Source: Humibacillus xanthopallidus (GTDB taxonomy: Bacteria > Actinomycetota > Actinomycetes > Actinomycetales > Dermatophilaceae). Taken from it: a stretch of 64,000 nt of DNA. Shown here piece after piece: positions 52,864 through 61,862 of this stretch. Made by a program: the position numbers and the translations under genes. Every line of letters starts with the position of its first letter. Position 1 is the first letter of the stretch. The stretch is taken from the NCBI RefSeq assembly GCF_006716675.1, contig NZ_VFPM01000005.1, forward strand, positions 62,001 through 126,000, in the 5' to 3' direction. Under the pieces are notes generated by a model. That model ran no database searches, was not told the origin of the DNA, and was given only the letters and a program-made list of their open reading frames with translations.

Positions 52864-54591
52864 ATGGGCATCTTCCCGACCGTCTCGGTCCGCACCACCA
52901 CTCCCGGCCTGGGCGAGGCGCTCGCGCACCGCGGCTGCGTCGTCAGCGACGCACCCGAGCTCGCCGACGTCGTGGTCGAGGCCGCCGCGGCGACTGCTCC
53001 CGCGTCGCGCGACGGGCACGTCGTCGCGGTCGGGTCCGGCGAGGCGGAGGCCCCGGAGGACCTCTACGCCCGCGTCGACCGCCGGCTGCTGACCCCTGCC
53101 CAGGGCGTCGTCGTCAGCGGACGCGGCACCGGCCGCTCCGTCACCCTGCCCGTCGCCCCGGCAGCCGCGGACCCCGCCTCCGCCCGCGCCTACGCCGAGC
53201 TCGTGCACAACGCCGTCTGCCACGTCGCCGTGCGCCCCACCCGCCGCGAGGCCGTCACGGTGCACCCGCTCGTGCAGACCGCGGCGTGGGCCGACCTCAA
53301 GGCTGCGGTCACCGACCTGCGCGACCTCCAGATCGCCGACGGCTCCGTGCCCGAGCCGGGCGACCACGCCCGCGCCGCAGCCCTTGTCGGCCGCGTCATC
53401 ACGGGCATCGAGGCGCTCGCGCCGTCGCTCTCGCACGACGCCGACTACCTCGAGGCGCTCGTCAAGGACTTCGGCCGCTGGGCCGACGGCGGCTTCGAGG
53501 TGCCGGACTTCTACGACTCGATCGTCGCCTTCGCCCCGGCGCAGCACCGCGTCGACGGTCTGCCGCACCTCGTCGTCTTCCCGATGTACACCCAGAACGG
53601 CAACCCGAACCGCCAGGTCGAGGCCGTCCTCCTCGAGGTGATCTGGCCCGACTTCATCGCCGACCTCGAGGCGGGCGACTACTCCAACAAGCTCTTCCTG
53701 CCGATCCGCTTCCTCGACTTCACCGCGGGCTACGACACGAACTCCGCGGTGCTCTTCCCCGAGACGGTCGCCATGCGCGAGGTGCCGGCCTTCACGTGGG
53801 GCGGCATCTTCGCCGACCGCGAGGCAGCCCGCTTCCGCCGCGTCGTCACCGAGGCCGCCGCCGTCACGCGCCTGTCGCTGCCGCCGGACGCCGCGCGCCT
53901 CATCGCCGACCAGGAGCTCGCCGAGCGCACCTTCGTCATGTGGGACCTCATCCACGACCGCACCCACATGCACGGCGACCTGCCCTTCGACCCGTTCATG
54001 ATCAAGCAGCGCATGCCCTACTTCCTCTACTCGCTCGAGGAGCTGCGCTGCGACCTCACGGCCTTCCGTGAGGCGGTCGCGCTCGAGGCCGACGGGCACC
54101 CTTACGCCCGGTCGGTGCAGTATGCCGTCCTCTTCGACCGCATCTTCCGCTTCGCGATCACGGGTGGCCGCACCCGCAACTACGACGGGCTCGGTGGCCA
54201 GCTGCTCTTCGCGTGGCTGCACCAGCGCGGCGTGCTGCACTGGACCGACAACCGCCTCACGATCGACTGGGCCGACGTGGCCGAGCCGGTGCTCGAGCTC
54301 AGTCGCGCCGTCGAGGAGCTCTACTGGCGCTCGATCGACCGGCCCAAGGTGGCGCACTGGCTCGCGGCCTACGCGCTCATCTCGTCGGTGCTGACGCCGC
54401 ACCCGCTCTCGGCGTGGGCCCGCTACCAGGCCGGTGACCTCTCCGCCCTGCCGCTCGACGGCCCGCCCAAGGGTCTGACCGACGCCGTCCTGCCCGACGA
54501 GTTCCCGCTCTCGATGTTCTACGAAGCGCTGTCGAAGAAGATGAAGGGCGTCATCGAGTCGACGGCCGGCATCACGGGAGCCTCTGCGTGA
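52864..54591 (+). CDS. DUF6421-family protein
   Basis: A 575-residue cytoplasmic protein found in actinobacteria; function unknown to me. Notable conserved-looking parts are FPMYTQNGNPNRQVEAVLLE, the His-rich WDLIHDRTHMHGDLPFDPFM (possible metal site) and RTRNYDGLGGQLLFAWLHQR. CAGGAGG is 9 bases before the ATG. Its TGA overlaps the start of the SDR gene (GTGA), so the two act together. The N-terminal ~140 residues are less ordered in composition than the rest. Confidence 0.85.
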   Translation: MGIFPTVSVRTTTPGLGEALAHRGCVVSDAPELADVVVEAAAATAPASRDGHVVAVGSGEAEAPEDLYARVDRRLLTPAQGVVVSGRGTGRSVTLPVAPAAADPASARAYAELVHNAVCHVAVRPTRREAVTVHPLVQTAAWADLKAAVTDLRDLQIADGSVPEPGDHARAAALVGRVITGIEALAPSLSHDADYLEALVKDFGRWADGGFEVPDFYDSIVAFAPAQHRVDGLPHLVVFPMYTQNGNPNRQVEAVLLEVIWPDFIADLEAGDYSNKLFLPIRFLDFTAGYDTNSAVLFPETVAMREVPAFTWGGIFADREAARFRRVVTEAAAVTRLSLPPDAARLIADQELAERTFVMWDLIHDRTHMHGDLPFDPFMIKQRMPYFLYSLEELRCDLTAFREAVALEADGHPYARSVQYAVLFDRIFRFAITGGRTRNYDGLGGQLLFAWLHQRGVLHWTDNRLTIDWADVAEPVLELSRAVEELYWRSIDRPKVAHWLAAYALISSVLTPHPLSAWARYQAGDLSALPLDGPPKGLTDAVLPDEFPLSMFYEALSKKMKGVIESTAGITGASA

Positions 54592-55331
54592 CGTCCGCTC
54601 CTCTGATGCCGACCGACCGCACCGGGCGCTCCGGTCGCCTCGTCGTCGTCACCGGTGCGACCGGTGCGACCGGGCGTGCGACCTGCGCGGCCCTGCTCGC
54701 CCACGGCGAGCGGGTCGTCGCGGTGGGCCGCGACCCGGAGTCGCTGCGCGCGCTCGCCGAGTCGCTCACCGCGGACGGAGCGGACCAAGCGGACCGAGCC
54801 GACCTCGCCGCCCGGCTCGAGACGCGGGTCTGCGACCTGCTCGACGGCGACGCGGTGCACGCACTCGCCGAGGAGGTCGTGACGGCATACGGCGGCGTCG
54901 ACGGGCTCTTCCACCTCGTCGGCGGCTGGCGGGGCGGCTCGAGCTTCACGGCATCGACCGACGACGACTGGCGCTGGCTGTCGGGCAACCTCGTCGACAC
55001 CCTGCGCCACACGACGATCGCCCTGCACGACGCGCTGCTCGCCAGCGGACACGGCCGGGTCGCCATCATCAGTGCCGCCGCCGCGGCGACGCCGACGGCG
55101 GGCAACGCCGCCTACGCGAGCGCCAAGGCGGCCGCTGAGACATGGCTCCGCGCGATGGCGGACTCGTTCGGCGCCGACGGGGCGACCCCCGGGTCGGCTG
55201 CCGTCATCGGCGTCGTGAAGTGGATCGGCTCGGGCCGCACGGCGACCTCGCCGGCCGAGGTGGCAGACTGGCTCGTCGGGTTGCTCGACACCGATGCAGC
55301 GGGTCTCAACGGCTCGCGCGTCGACCTCTGA
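54588..55331 (+). CDS. Short-chain dehydrogenase/reductase
   Basis: A 247-residue Rossmann-fold oxidoreductase. The cofactor loop is VVTGATGATGRATCAALLAH, and the catalytic Ser and YxxxK occur in AIISAAAAATPTAGNAAYAS followed by AKAA. GTG at 54588 couples it to the DUF6421 gene; an ATG at 54606 is a possible alternative. The constant pairing with a DUF6421 protein suggests a common, still unidentified pathway. Confidence 0.88.
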   Translation: MTSAPLMPTDRTGRSGRLVVVTGATGATGRATCAALLAHGERVVAVGRDPESLRALAESLTADGADQADRADLAARLETRVCDLLDGDAVHALAEEVVTAYGGVDGLFHLVGGWRGGSSFTASTDDDWRWLSGNLVDTLRHTTIALHDALLASGHGRVAIISAAAAATPTAGNAAYASAKAAAETWLRAMADSFGADGATPGSAAVIGVVKWIGSGRTATSPAEVADWLVGLLDTDAAGLNGSRVDL

Positions 55332-55468
55332 CCCACCCGATCGACAGAGCAGTTCGTCGCCCTGACGACCCCCTCAAAGGCCGATCGAAAGAGCAGTCCG
55401 TCGGCCGGCACGACCGACCGATCCACCGCCAGATCCACCGACCGATCCACCGACTGAGTGAGGACATC

Positions 55469-56536
55469 GTGAGCACGCTCCACGACCCGCAGTGGCGCGG
55501 CTTCGCGTCCGACAACTACGCCGGGCTGCACCCCGAGGTGATCGCCGCCCTCGCGGAGGCCAACGGCGGCCACGAGGTCGCCTACGGTGCCGACGCCTAC
55601 ACGGCGCGCCTCCAGGAGGTCATCGCCGGTCACGTCGGGCAGGGCGCGGTGACGTGGCCGGTCTTCAACGGCACCGGCGCCAACGTCGTCGCGCTCCAGG
55701 CCCTGCTGCCGCGCTGGGGCGCCGTCGTCTGCGCCGAGACCGCCCACATCAACACCGACGAGGGGGGCGCCCCCGAGCGCATGGGCAGCATCAAGCTGCT
55801 GACCGTGCCGACTCCTGACGGCAAGCTCACCCCCGAGCTCGTCGACCGGCAGGCCTGGGGCTTCGGTGACGAGCACCGCGCCCAGCCGCTCGTCGTGTCG
55901 ATCACCCAGACGACCGAGCTCGGCACCTGCTACACCCCCGAGGAGGTGCGCGCGATCAGCGACCACGCCCACTCGCTCGGCATGCGCGTCCACCTCGACG
56001 GAGCCCGCATCTCCAACGCCGCGGCGACCCTCGGCACCGACCTGTCCGCCTTCACCGGTGCGGCCGGCGTCGACGTGCTGAGCCTCGGCGGCACGAAGAA
56101 CGGCGCGCTCGCCGCCGAGGCCGTCGTGGTCGTCGACCCCGAGCTCGCCGCCGACCCGTCGCTCGGCCTCGTGCACCTGCGCAAGCTGTCGATGCAGCTG
56201 GCCTCCAAGATGCGCTTCACCTCCGCACAGCTGCTCGCGCTCTACGGCACGGACCTCTGGCTGCGGTCGGCCGGCCACGCGAACGCGATGGCCGCCCGTC
56301 TCGCGGCGGGGGTCGGCGGCCTCGACGGGGTGCGCATCACCCAGGCCGTTCAGGCCAACGCCGTCTTCGCCGTGCTCGACCGTGGGGTGGCTGACGCCCT
56401 GCGCGAGAGCTTCCGCTTCTACGACTGGAACCCGGCGACGGGCGAGGTGCGCTGGATGTGCTCGTGGGACACGACCGAGGCCGACGTCGACGCCTTCGTC
56501 GCCGAGCTGCGTCGCCTCCTCGAGGCCGCGTCCTGA
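55469..56536 (+). CDS. Threonine-aldolase/beta-eliminating-lyase-family PLP enzyme
   Basis: A 355-residue fold-type I PLP enzyme. SDNYAGLHPEVIAAL is the start signature, VFNGTGANVVALQAL the cofactor cradle, MRVHLDGARISNA holds the Asp, and LSLGGTKNGALAAEAVV the Schiff-base Lys. A low-specificity L-threonine aldolase role is likely; some relatives act on other beta-hydroxy amino acids. GTG at 55469 follows GTGAGGACATC. The 137-bp gap upstream contains imperfect direct repeats of GATCCACCG units. Confidence 0.88.
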   Translation: MSTLHDPQWRGFASDNYAGLHPEVIAALAEANGGHEVAYGADAYTARLQEVIAGHVGQGAVTWPVFNGTGANVVALQALLPRWGAVVCAETAHINTDEGGAPERMGSIKLLTVPTPDGKLTPELVDRQAWGFGDEHRAQPLVVSITQTTELGTCYTPEEVRAISDHAHSLGMRVHLDGARISNAAATLGTDLSAFTGAAGVDVLSLGGTKNGALAAEAVVVVDPELAADPSLGLVHLRKLSMQLASKMRFTSAQLLALYGTDLWLRSAGHANAMAARLAAGVGGLDGVRITQAVQANAVFAVLDRGVADALRESFRFYDWNPATGEVRWMCSWDTTEADVDAFVAELRRLLEAAS

Positions 56537-56571
56537 GCGAGCGGCGCTCGCGTGACCTCACGGCCACCGGG

Positions 56572-57228
56572 GTGACCGACTACGCCGCCGTGCGCCGCGC
56601 CTACGACACGGTCGCCGCGGACTACGCCGAGCGCCTGCCCGACACGCGTGCCGAGACGGCGCTCGACCTCGCGATGGTCGACGGCTTCGTCGCCGCGGTG
56701 CTCCGCGACCGCACCGACCCGACCGCCGCCCCGGTGCTCGACGCCGGGTGCGGGGCAGGTCGGATGAGTGGCTACCTCGCCGCCCGCGGCGTGGCGGTAT
56801 GCGGCATGGACCTGTCCCCGGGAATGGTGGCCATGGCGCGCCGCGACCATCCCGAGATCGATGTCAGGGTCGGCTCGCTCGACGAGCTGCCTTGGGGCGA
56901 AGGGGAGTTCGCGGGCGTCCTGCTGTGGTACTCGATCATCCACACGCCGCCCTCGGGCCTCGACCGCGTGCTCGCCGAGGCCGTCCGGGTGCTCCGCCCC
57001 GGAGGACACCTGCTCGTCGGCTTCCAGTCGGGCACGGGCGTGCGAGACGTCGCCCCCGCATACCGCCGGCTCGGTCACGACGTGCGCCTCGAGCGCCACC
57101 TCCACACGCCCGACGACGTCACGGGGCGCCTGGCTGCGCTCGACGTCCACGAGGTGGCGCGGCTCGTGCGACGCGCCGAGGCCGGCGAGCGCGACGACCA
57201 GGCGGTCCTGCTCGCCCGCCGCGCCTGA
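56572..57228 (+). CDS. Class I SAM-dependent methyltransferase
   Basis: A 218-residue methyltransferase. Motif I is VLDAGCGAGRMSGYLAARGV, motif II GMDLSPGMVAMARRDHP and later strands are VLLWYSIIHTPP and LRPGGHLLVGFQSG. The GTG at 56572 (MTDYAAVRRAYDTVAADYAE) gives a normal length; the frame has no better start upstream. It begins 35 bp after the aldolase gene. Substrate unknown. Confidence 0.87.
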   Translation: MTDYAAVRRAYDTVAADYAERLPDTRAETALDLAMVDGFVAAVLRDRTDPTAAPVLDAGCGAGRMSGYLAARGVAVCGMDLSPGMVAMARRDHPEIDVRVGSLDELPWGEGEFAGVLLWYSIIHTPPSGLDRVLAEAVRVLRPGGHLLVGFQSGTGVRDVAPAYRRLGHDVRLERHLHTPDDVTGRLAALDVHEVARLVRRAEAGERDDQAVLLARRA

Positions 57229-57237
57229 GCCCCTGCC

Positions 57238-57876
57238 TCAGGCGGGGGCGTCGGTGAAGCGGAGGTAGGGCGTGACCTCGTCGACGGCGTCGTCGCCGAA
57301 GCGCTCGCGGGCGTCGGCCGTCGACACGGTCGGGGCGACGATGACCTTCTGGCCGGTGCGCCAGTCGGCGGGCGTCGAGAAGGGGCCGCTGTCGGTCAGC
57401 TGGAGGGCGTCGACGGCGCGCAGGATCTCGTCGAAGTTGCGACCCACGCTCTTGGGGTAGGTCAGCGACAGGCGCACCTTGTTGGCCGGGTCGATGATGA
57501 AGACCGACCGCACACCCGAGGTGTCTCCCTCGCCGGGGTGGATCATGTCGTAGGCCTCGGACACCTGGCGCGAGTCGTCGGCGATGATCGGGTAGCCGAC
57601 GGTCGAGCCGCCGACCTGCTCGATGTCGCCCTTCCACTTCTCGTGGTCCTCGAGCGGGTCGACCGAGACGGCGAGCACCTTGACGCCGCGCGCGGCCCAC
57701 TCGTCCTCGAGCGCGGCCACGCGTCCGAGCTCGGTCGTGCAGACCGGGGTGAAGTCGGCGGGGTGGCTGAAGAGCACGGCCCAGCTGCCGTCCTTCCAGT
57801 CGTGGAAGCTGATCGGGCCCTCGGTCGTGGCGGCCTCGAAGTCGGGGGCGATCTCGCCCAGTCGCGGTGTTGCCAT
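57238..57876 (-). CDS. 1-Cys peroxiredoxin (Prx6/AhpC-TSA family)
   Basis: A 212-residue thiol peroxidase. The peroxidatic Cys is in FSHPADFTPVCTTELGRVAA (the PxxxTxxC motif). YPIIADDSRQVSEAYDMIHP, VRSVFIIDP and the C-terminal WRTGQKVIVAPTVS identify the Prx6-type. No resolving Cys is visible. The ATG at 57876 has AGAGGACGAG upstream. It is convergent with the methyltransferase gene, 9 bp away. Confidence 0.94.
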   Translation of the reverse strand: MATPRLGEIAPDFEAATTEGPISFHDWKDGSWAVLFSHPADFTPVCTTELGRVAALEDEWAARGVKVLAVSVDPLEDHEKWKGDIEQVGGSTVGYPIIADDSRQVSEAYDMIHPGEGDTSGVRSVFIIDPANKVRLSLTYPKSVGRNFDEILRAVDALQLTDSGPFSTPADWRTGQKVIVAPTVSTADARERFGDDAVDEVTPYLRFTDAPA

Positions 57877-58108
57877 GGCTCGTCCTCTCGCGGTCGGGCG
57901 CACGTCACGCCCCGGCTGGTGCTCAGTGTGGCCGCACAACCATGCACGGCGTTATGGGTGTCCAAATGTTGTGATGGACCCGGGGTCGTCTCGATGACGT
58001 CACGCCCACGCAGCGGCCGTGTCGGCGCGCGCTCCCAGCGGACGCCCAGACAGCCGACAGAGACTCGAAGGACCCGTGCGCGACCAGCGCCGACCAGAGG
58101 AGTCCTTG

Positions 58109-58780
58109 GTGAGTGGCCTGATCGACACCGTGACCCGTGAGGTGCTGAACGCGCCGATGTGGCTCGTGCTCCTCGTCGTCGGGGGCATCGTCTTCCTCGA
58201 GGACGCCGTCTTCGTGGGCTTCGTCGTGCCCGGCGAGACGGTCGCCCTGCTCGGCGGGGTGACCGCCTCGCTCGGTCACGTGCCCTTCCCCGTCGTGCTC
58301 GTCGTCGTGGTCGTCGCGGCGATCGTCGGCGACAGCGTCGGCTTCGAGGTGGGGCGCCACCTCGGTGGACGGGTCGTGCAGCTGCGCGCGTTCGCCCGGC
58401 ACCGCGCCCGCATCGCCCAGGCCCAGGACTTCCTCGGCCGTCGCGGCGGGTCGGCCGTCTTCCTCGGTCGCTGGACCGCGTTCCTGCGCGCGGTCATGCC
58501 GGCCCTCGCGGGCATGTCGAGGATGCACTACCCGACCTTCCTCGCGTGGAACGCCGCGGGCGGCATCGCGTGGGGCAGTGTCGTCGTGACGGCGGGCTAC
58601 CTCGCCGGCCGGTCCTGCGCACGCGTCGAGACGTGGCTGGGTCGCGGCGCCGGGATCGCGGTCGCCGTCATCGCCGTGGTCGCCCTCGTCGTCTGGCAGG
58701 TCCGGCGCCACCGCGCCGACGCGGAGGATGTGCATGACGCCCGCCGGGAGCCCGCCTCCGAGAGGTCGCCAATCGCCTGA
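58109..58780 (+). CDS. DedA-family membrane protein
   Basis: A 223-residue polytopic protein of the DedA/SNARE-associated family, which transports undecaprenyl phosphate or phospholipids in several bacteria. Motifs are VFVGFVVPGETVALLGGV, DSVGFEVGRHLGG and GRWTAFLRAVMPALAGMSRM. Final membrane segment near 180-200, then a charged tail. GAGGAG is 7 bases before the GTG at 58109. It could help recycle lipid carriers for the cell wall genes in this region. Confidence 0.9.
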   Translation: MSGLIDTVTREVLNAPMWLVLLVVGGIVFLEDAVFVGFVVPGETVALLGGVTASLGHVPFPVVLVVVVVAAIVGDSVGFEVGRHLGGRVVQLRAFARHRARIAQAQDFLGRRGGSAVFLGRWTAFLRAVMPALAGMSRMHYPTFLAWNAAGGIAWGSVVVTAGYLAGRSCARVETWLGRGAGIAVAVIAVVALVVWQVRRHRADAEDVHDARREPASERSPIA

Positions 58781-58862
58781 GCCACGCCCCTCGATCCTCG
58801 CGGTTACGTCACGATTGCAGGCACGACGTCCGCTTTGGACCCGGCGCGCCCGCGCTCGTGCC

Positions 58863-59759
58863 ATGCTCCCCGGCGTGACCGTCGACCTCCCCCCGCCGAG
58901 CGGGGCCCCGCAACCCCCGCCCCAGCCGACCGCTGCTGCCGAAGCCGACACGGTGCCGGCGCCGCTCATGCCGCCGCCTTATGCCGCCGCGCCCCCTCAC
59001 CCGGCCCACCCCGACTTCCCGGGTCAGCCGGGTCAGCCGGGGCAGTCGGGACAGCCCAGTCAGCCGGGTCAGCTCGACCAGTTCGGTCAGCCCGGCCAGT
59101 ACGGTCAGCCCGGCCCGAGCGGCCTGCCGTTCGCGCCGGCCGGACCCCCACGCCGCAACGGAGTCGCGATCGCGGCCCTGTGCTGCGGCATCGCAGGCTT
59201 CATCCCCGTCGTCGGTGTGATCGCGATCGTCCTCGGCGTCATCGCCCTGCACCAGCTGCGCGCCGGCTTCCAGCGCGGTCGCGGCATGGCCATCACGGGG
59301 ATCGTGCTCGGGGCCCTCACCACGCTCGCCTGGACGGCCCTCATCGTCATCGCCATCGCCACGGGAGTCACGGCCGAGCCCGAGCGCAGCTCGTCGGGGC
59401 AGGTCAGCGGACAGTCGCAGGTCTTCATCGACAAGCTCAAGGCCGGTGACTGCTTCTCCGGCGGCAAGAAGGACCAGATCGACCTCGTCACGGCGATCCC
59501 GTGCACGTCACCGCACGAGAGCCAGGTCGTGGCCATCATCCAGCTGCCGGACGGTCCCTACCCCGGCGAGGACGCGGTGACGTCGGAGGCCGAGCAGGGC
59601 TGCACGGACAAGGCCGACCCACTCATCACCGACCGCGCCTACGACGAGCTCGACCCGTCCTACGTCTACCCCGACGCCGACACGTGGCGCGGGGACCGGT
59701 CCGTGCTCTGTCTCGTCGAGGCGCCGAGCGGCACGACGACCGGCTCCGCCCTCAAGTAG
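58863..59759 (+). CDS. DUF4190 / septum-formation-domain membrane protein
   Basis: A ~298-residue protein. A Pro/Gln/Gly-rich N-terminal stretch with GQPGQPGQ repeats covers about residues 50-95. Two membrane segments follow (AIAALCCGIAGFIPVVGVIA and MAITGIVLGALTTLAWTALI), the DUF4190 pattern. The extracellular end has GDCFSGG and AIPCTSPHESQVVAII, the Septum_form motif, with four Cys. The ATG at 58863 is assumed; a GTG at 58875 is also possible. A strong terminator follows. Function unknown. Confidence 0.85.
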   Translation: MLPGVTVDLPPPSGAPQPPPQPTAAAEADTVPAPLMPPPYAAAPPHPAHPDFPGQPGQPGQSGQPSQPGQLDQFGQPGQYGQPGPSGLPFAPAGPPRRNGVAIAALCCGIAGFIPVVGVIAIVLGVIALHQLRAGFQRGRGMAITGIVLGALTTLAWTALIVIAIATGVTAEPERSSSGQVSGQSQVFIDKLKAGDCFSGGKKDQIDLVTAIPCTSPHESQVVAIIQLPDGPYPGEDAVTSEAEQGCTDKADPLITDRAYDELDPSYVYPDADTWRGDRSVLCLVEAPSGTTTGSALK

Positions 59760-59772
59760 GGGCCACGCACGC

Positions 59773-59806
59773 GTGAGGCCCCCTTCCGTCTGGAAGGGGG
59801 CCTCAC
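59773..59806. terminator. Bidirectional intrinsic terminator
   Basis: GTGAGGCCCCCTTCC (59773-59787) and its exact complement (59792-59806) form a 15-bp perfect stem with a GTCT loop. It lies between the convergent DUF4190 and ino1 genes. Confidence 0.88.
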
Positions 59807-59833
59807 GGCATACGTGGTGCGGTGACCGAAAGG

Positions 59834-60925
59834 TCAGCGCTCCTCGGTGCCGGCGATGAAGGCCTCGAGCTTGGCGCGGCCGAGGTCGTCGGGGCGCTGC
59901 TCCGGCGGGGACTTCATGAGGTAGGACGAGGCGGACAGCAGGGCGCCGCCGATGCCGCGGTCCTTGGCGATCTTCGCCGCACGGATGGCGTCGATGATGA
60001 TGCCGGCCGAGTTGGGGGAGTCCCAGACCTCGAGCTTGTACTCGAGGTTCAGCGGCACGTCACCGAAGGCGCGACCCTCGAGGCGCACGTAGGCCCACTT
60101 GCGGTCGTCGAGCCACGCGACGTAGTCGGACGGGCCGATGTGGACGTTCTTGCTGTCGACGAGACCCGAGAGCGGGCCGGTGAGGTTGCTCGTGACGGCC
60201 TGGGTCTTGGAGACCTTCTTGGACTCGAGACGCTCGCGCTCGAGCATGTTCTTGAAGTCCATGTTGCCGCCGACGTTGAGCTGGTACGTCCGGTCGAGCA
60301 CGACGCCGCGGTCCTCGAAGAGCTTGGCCATGACGCGGTGCGTGATGGTCGCGCCGACCTGGCTCTTGATGTCGTCGCCGATGATCGGCACGCCGGCGGC
60401 CTCGAACTTCGCGGCCCACTCGGGGTCGGAGGCGATGAAGACCGGCAGGGCGTTGACGAAGGCGACGCCCGCGTCGATGGCGCACTGCGCGTAGAACTTG
60501 TCGGCCTGCTCCGAGCCCACCGGGAGGTAGGAGACGAGGACGTCGACCTTGCGGTCCTTGAGGACCTGCACGACGTCGACCGGCTCGGCAGACGACTCGT
60601 CGATCGTCAGGCGGTAGTACTTGCCGAGGCCGTCGAGCGTGTGGCCACGCTGGACCTCGACACCCGTCGTCGGCACGTCGGCGATCTTGATGGTGTTGTT
60701 CTCGGAGGCGTTGATGGCCTCGGAGAGGTCCTTGCCGACCTTCTTGTCGTCGACGTCGAACGCGGCGACGAACTCGACGTCAGAGACGTGGTACTCGCCG
60801 AACTTGACGTGCATGAGGCCGGGGACACCGGTGGTCGGGTCGGCGTCCTTATAGTACTCGACGCCCTGCACGAGCGAGCTCGCGCAGTTGCCGACGCCGA
60901 CGATGGCGACGCGTACGGATCCCAT
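59834..60925 (-). CDS. ino1: Inositol-3-phosphate synthase
   Basis: A 363-residue NAD-dependent enzyme that makes inositol 3-phosphate from glucose 6-phosphate, the first step to phosphatidylinositol and mycothiol. It has VAIVGVGNCASSLVQGVEYY (NAD loop), LVSYLPVGSEQADKFYAQCA, GDDIKSQVGATITHRVMAKL and LNVGGNMDFKNMLERERLES (catalytic Lys region). It starts 3 bp after the PadR gene and must be in its operon. In Mycobacterium ino1 is also next to a PadR-like gene (Rv0047c). Confidence 0.96.
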   Translation of the reverse strand: MGSVRVAIVGVGNCASSLVQGVEYYKDADPTTGVPGLMHVKFGEYHVSDVEFVAAFDVDDKKVGKDLSEAINASENNTIKIADVPTTGVEVQRGHTLDGLGKYYRLTIDESSAEPVDVVQVLKDRKVDVLVSYLPVGSEQADKFYAQCAIDAGVAFVNALPVFIASDPEWAAKFEAAGVPIIGDDIKSQVGATITHRVMAKLFEDRGVVLDRTYQLNVGGNMDFKNMLERERLESKKVSKTQAVTSNLTGPLSGLVDSKNVHIGPSDYVAWLDDRKWAYVRLEGRAFGDVPLNLEYKLEVWDSPNSAGIIIDAIRAAKIAKDRGIGGALLSASSYLMKSPPEQRPDDLGRAKLEAFIAGTEER

Positions 60926-60928
60926 GGA

Positions 60929-61597
60929 TCACTCCTTGTTGGTGGTGGTGGTGCCGTTGGTGTTGGTGGTCGTGCCGTTGGGTGCGCTGGTGGTGTCGTC
61001 GTATGCCGAGGGGCCGGGGTCGAGGGCCGCGCGCCGTTCGGCGACGATGAGCTCCTCGAGCCAGCGCACCTCGCGCTCGGCCGCGTCCTCGCCGTGCTGC
61101 TGGAGGGCGAGGGTGTAGCCGTCCATGCGCTCGCGGTTGCGCGCCGAGGCGTCGCGGATGTTGGCGAGGCGCTCCTCGAGCCGCGAGCGACGCCCCTCGA
61201 GGATGCGCAGGCGGACCTGCGCCTCGGTGCGGGAGAAGAAGGCGAAGCGCACGTCGAAGTCGTCGTCGTCCCAGGCGTCGGGCCCGCTGGCGGCGACGAG
61301 GTCCTGGAAGTGCTCCTTGCCGTCGGCCGTCAGCTCGTAGGTGATGCGCGGCCGCTTGCCCGAGAGGGTCGGCTCCTGGGTCTCGTGGATCCAGCCGGCG
61401 TCGACGAGCCGCTTGAGCGCCGGGTAGAGCGAGCCGTAGGACAGGGCCCGGAAGATGCCGAGCGCGGTCGTGAGCCGCTTGCGCAGCTCGTAGCCGTGGA
61501 GGGGGCCGTCGTGGAGCAGGCCGAGCACCGCGAACTCGAGCAGCGCTGCACGGCGGCTCTGGGGACGGTCGGGCTTCGGCACCTCTTCACCATACAC
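60929..61597 (-). CDS. PadR-family transcriptional regulator
   Basis: A 222-residue regulator with an N-terminal winged helix (LLEFAVLGLLHDGPLHGYEL, SYGSLYPALKRLVDAGWI) and the C-terminal dimerisation helix (RLEERLANIRDASARNRERM). The tail is Thr/Asn/Gly-rich. GTG at 61597 is immediately followed by an in-frame GTG at 61582; the first is only 5 bp from an inverted repeat that would be its operator. It likely represses itself and ino1, as in related actinobacteria (inference). Confidence 0.9.
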   Translation of the reverse strand: MYGEEVPKPDRPQSRRAALLEFAVLGLLHDGPLHGYELRKRLTTALGIFRALSYGSLYPALKRLVDAGWIHETQEPTLSGKRPRITYELTADGKEHFQDLVAASGPDAWDDDDFDVRFAFFSRTEAQVRLRILEGRRSRLEERLANIRDASARNRERMDGYTLALQQHGEDAAEREVRWLEELIVAERRAALDPGPSAYDDTTSAPNGTTTNTNGTTTTNKE

Positions 61598-61601
61598 GCA
61601 G

Positions 61602-61620
61602 ATATATCGCTGCGATACAT
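61602..61620. promoter_or_regulatory. Candidate PadR operator
   Basis: TATATCGC at 61603-61610 and GCGATACA at 61612-61619 form an 8-1-8 inverted repeat with one mismatch. It touches the start of the padR-ino1 operon, the usual place for autorepression. The A/T-rich run is notable in this very GC-rich DNA. Confidence 0.65.
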
Positions 61621-61800
61621 CGCCAGATCAAGTTTGTCGCTCCATCGGGAACGTTCGGGCCGGTCCGCACGCTGGATCACCGGGAGTGTGCCGATGTCGT
61701 CACGACTCTGTGCAGCGCCTGTGAGCAGGCGCGTCTCATTTGGCCGGTGGCACGCGCGTCAGGTCATACTGAGTGGCGGCTCGGGGACTCCCGGGCCGCG

Positions 61801-61840
61801 TCGTTGAACGTCGTTGAACGTCGGTGAGTGTCGGTGAGTG
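61801..61840. repeat. Two pairs of 10-bp direct repeats upstream of the penicillin-binding protein gene
   Basis: TCGTTGAACG occurs twice (61801-61820), then TCGGTGAGTG twice (61821-61840). They lie between the divergent padR and PBP genes, just upstream of a TATT-containing region. They could be regulator sites or slippage products. Confidence 0.6.
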
Positions 61841-61862
61841 TCGTCGTATTGGAGTGGGTGCA

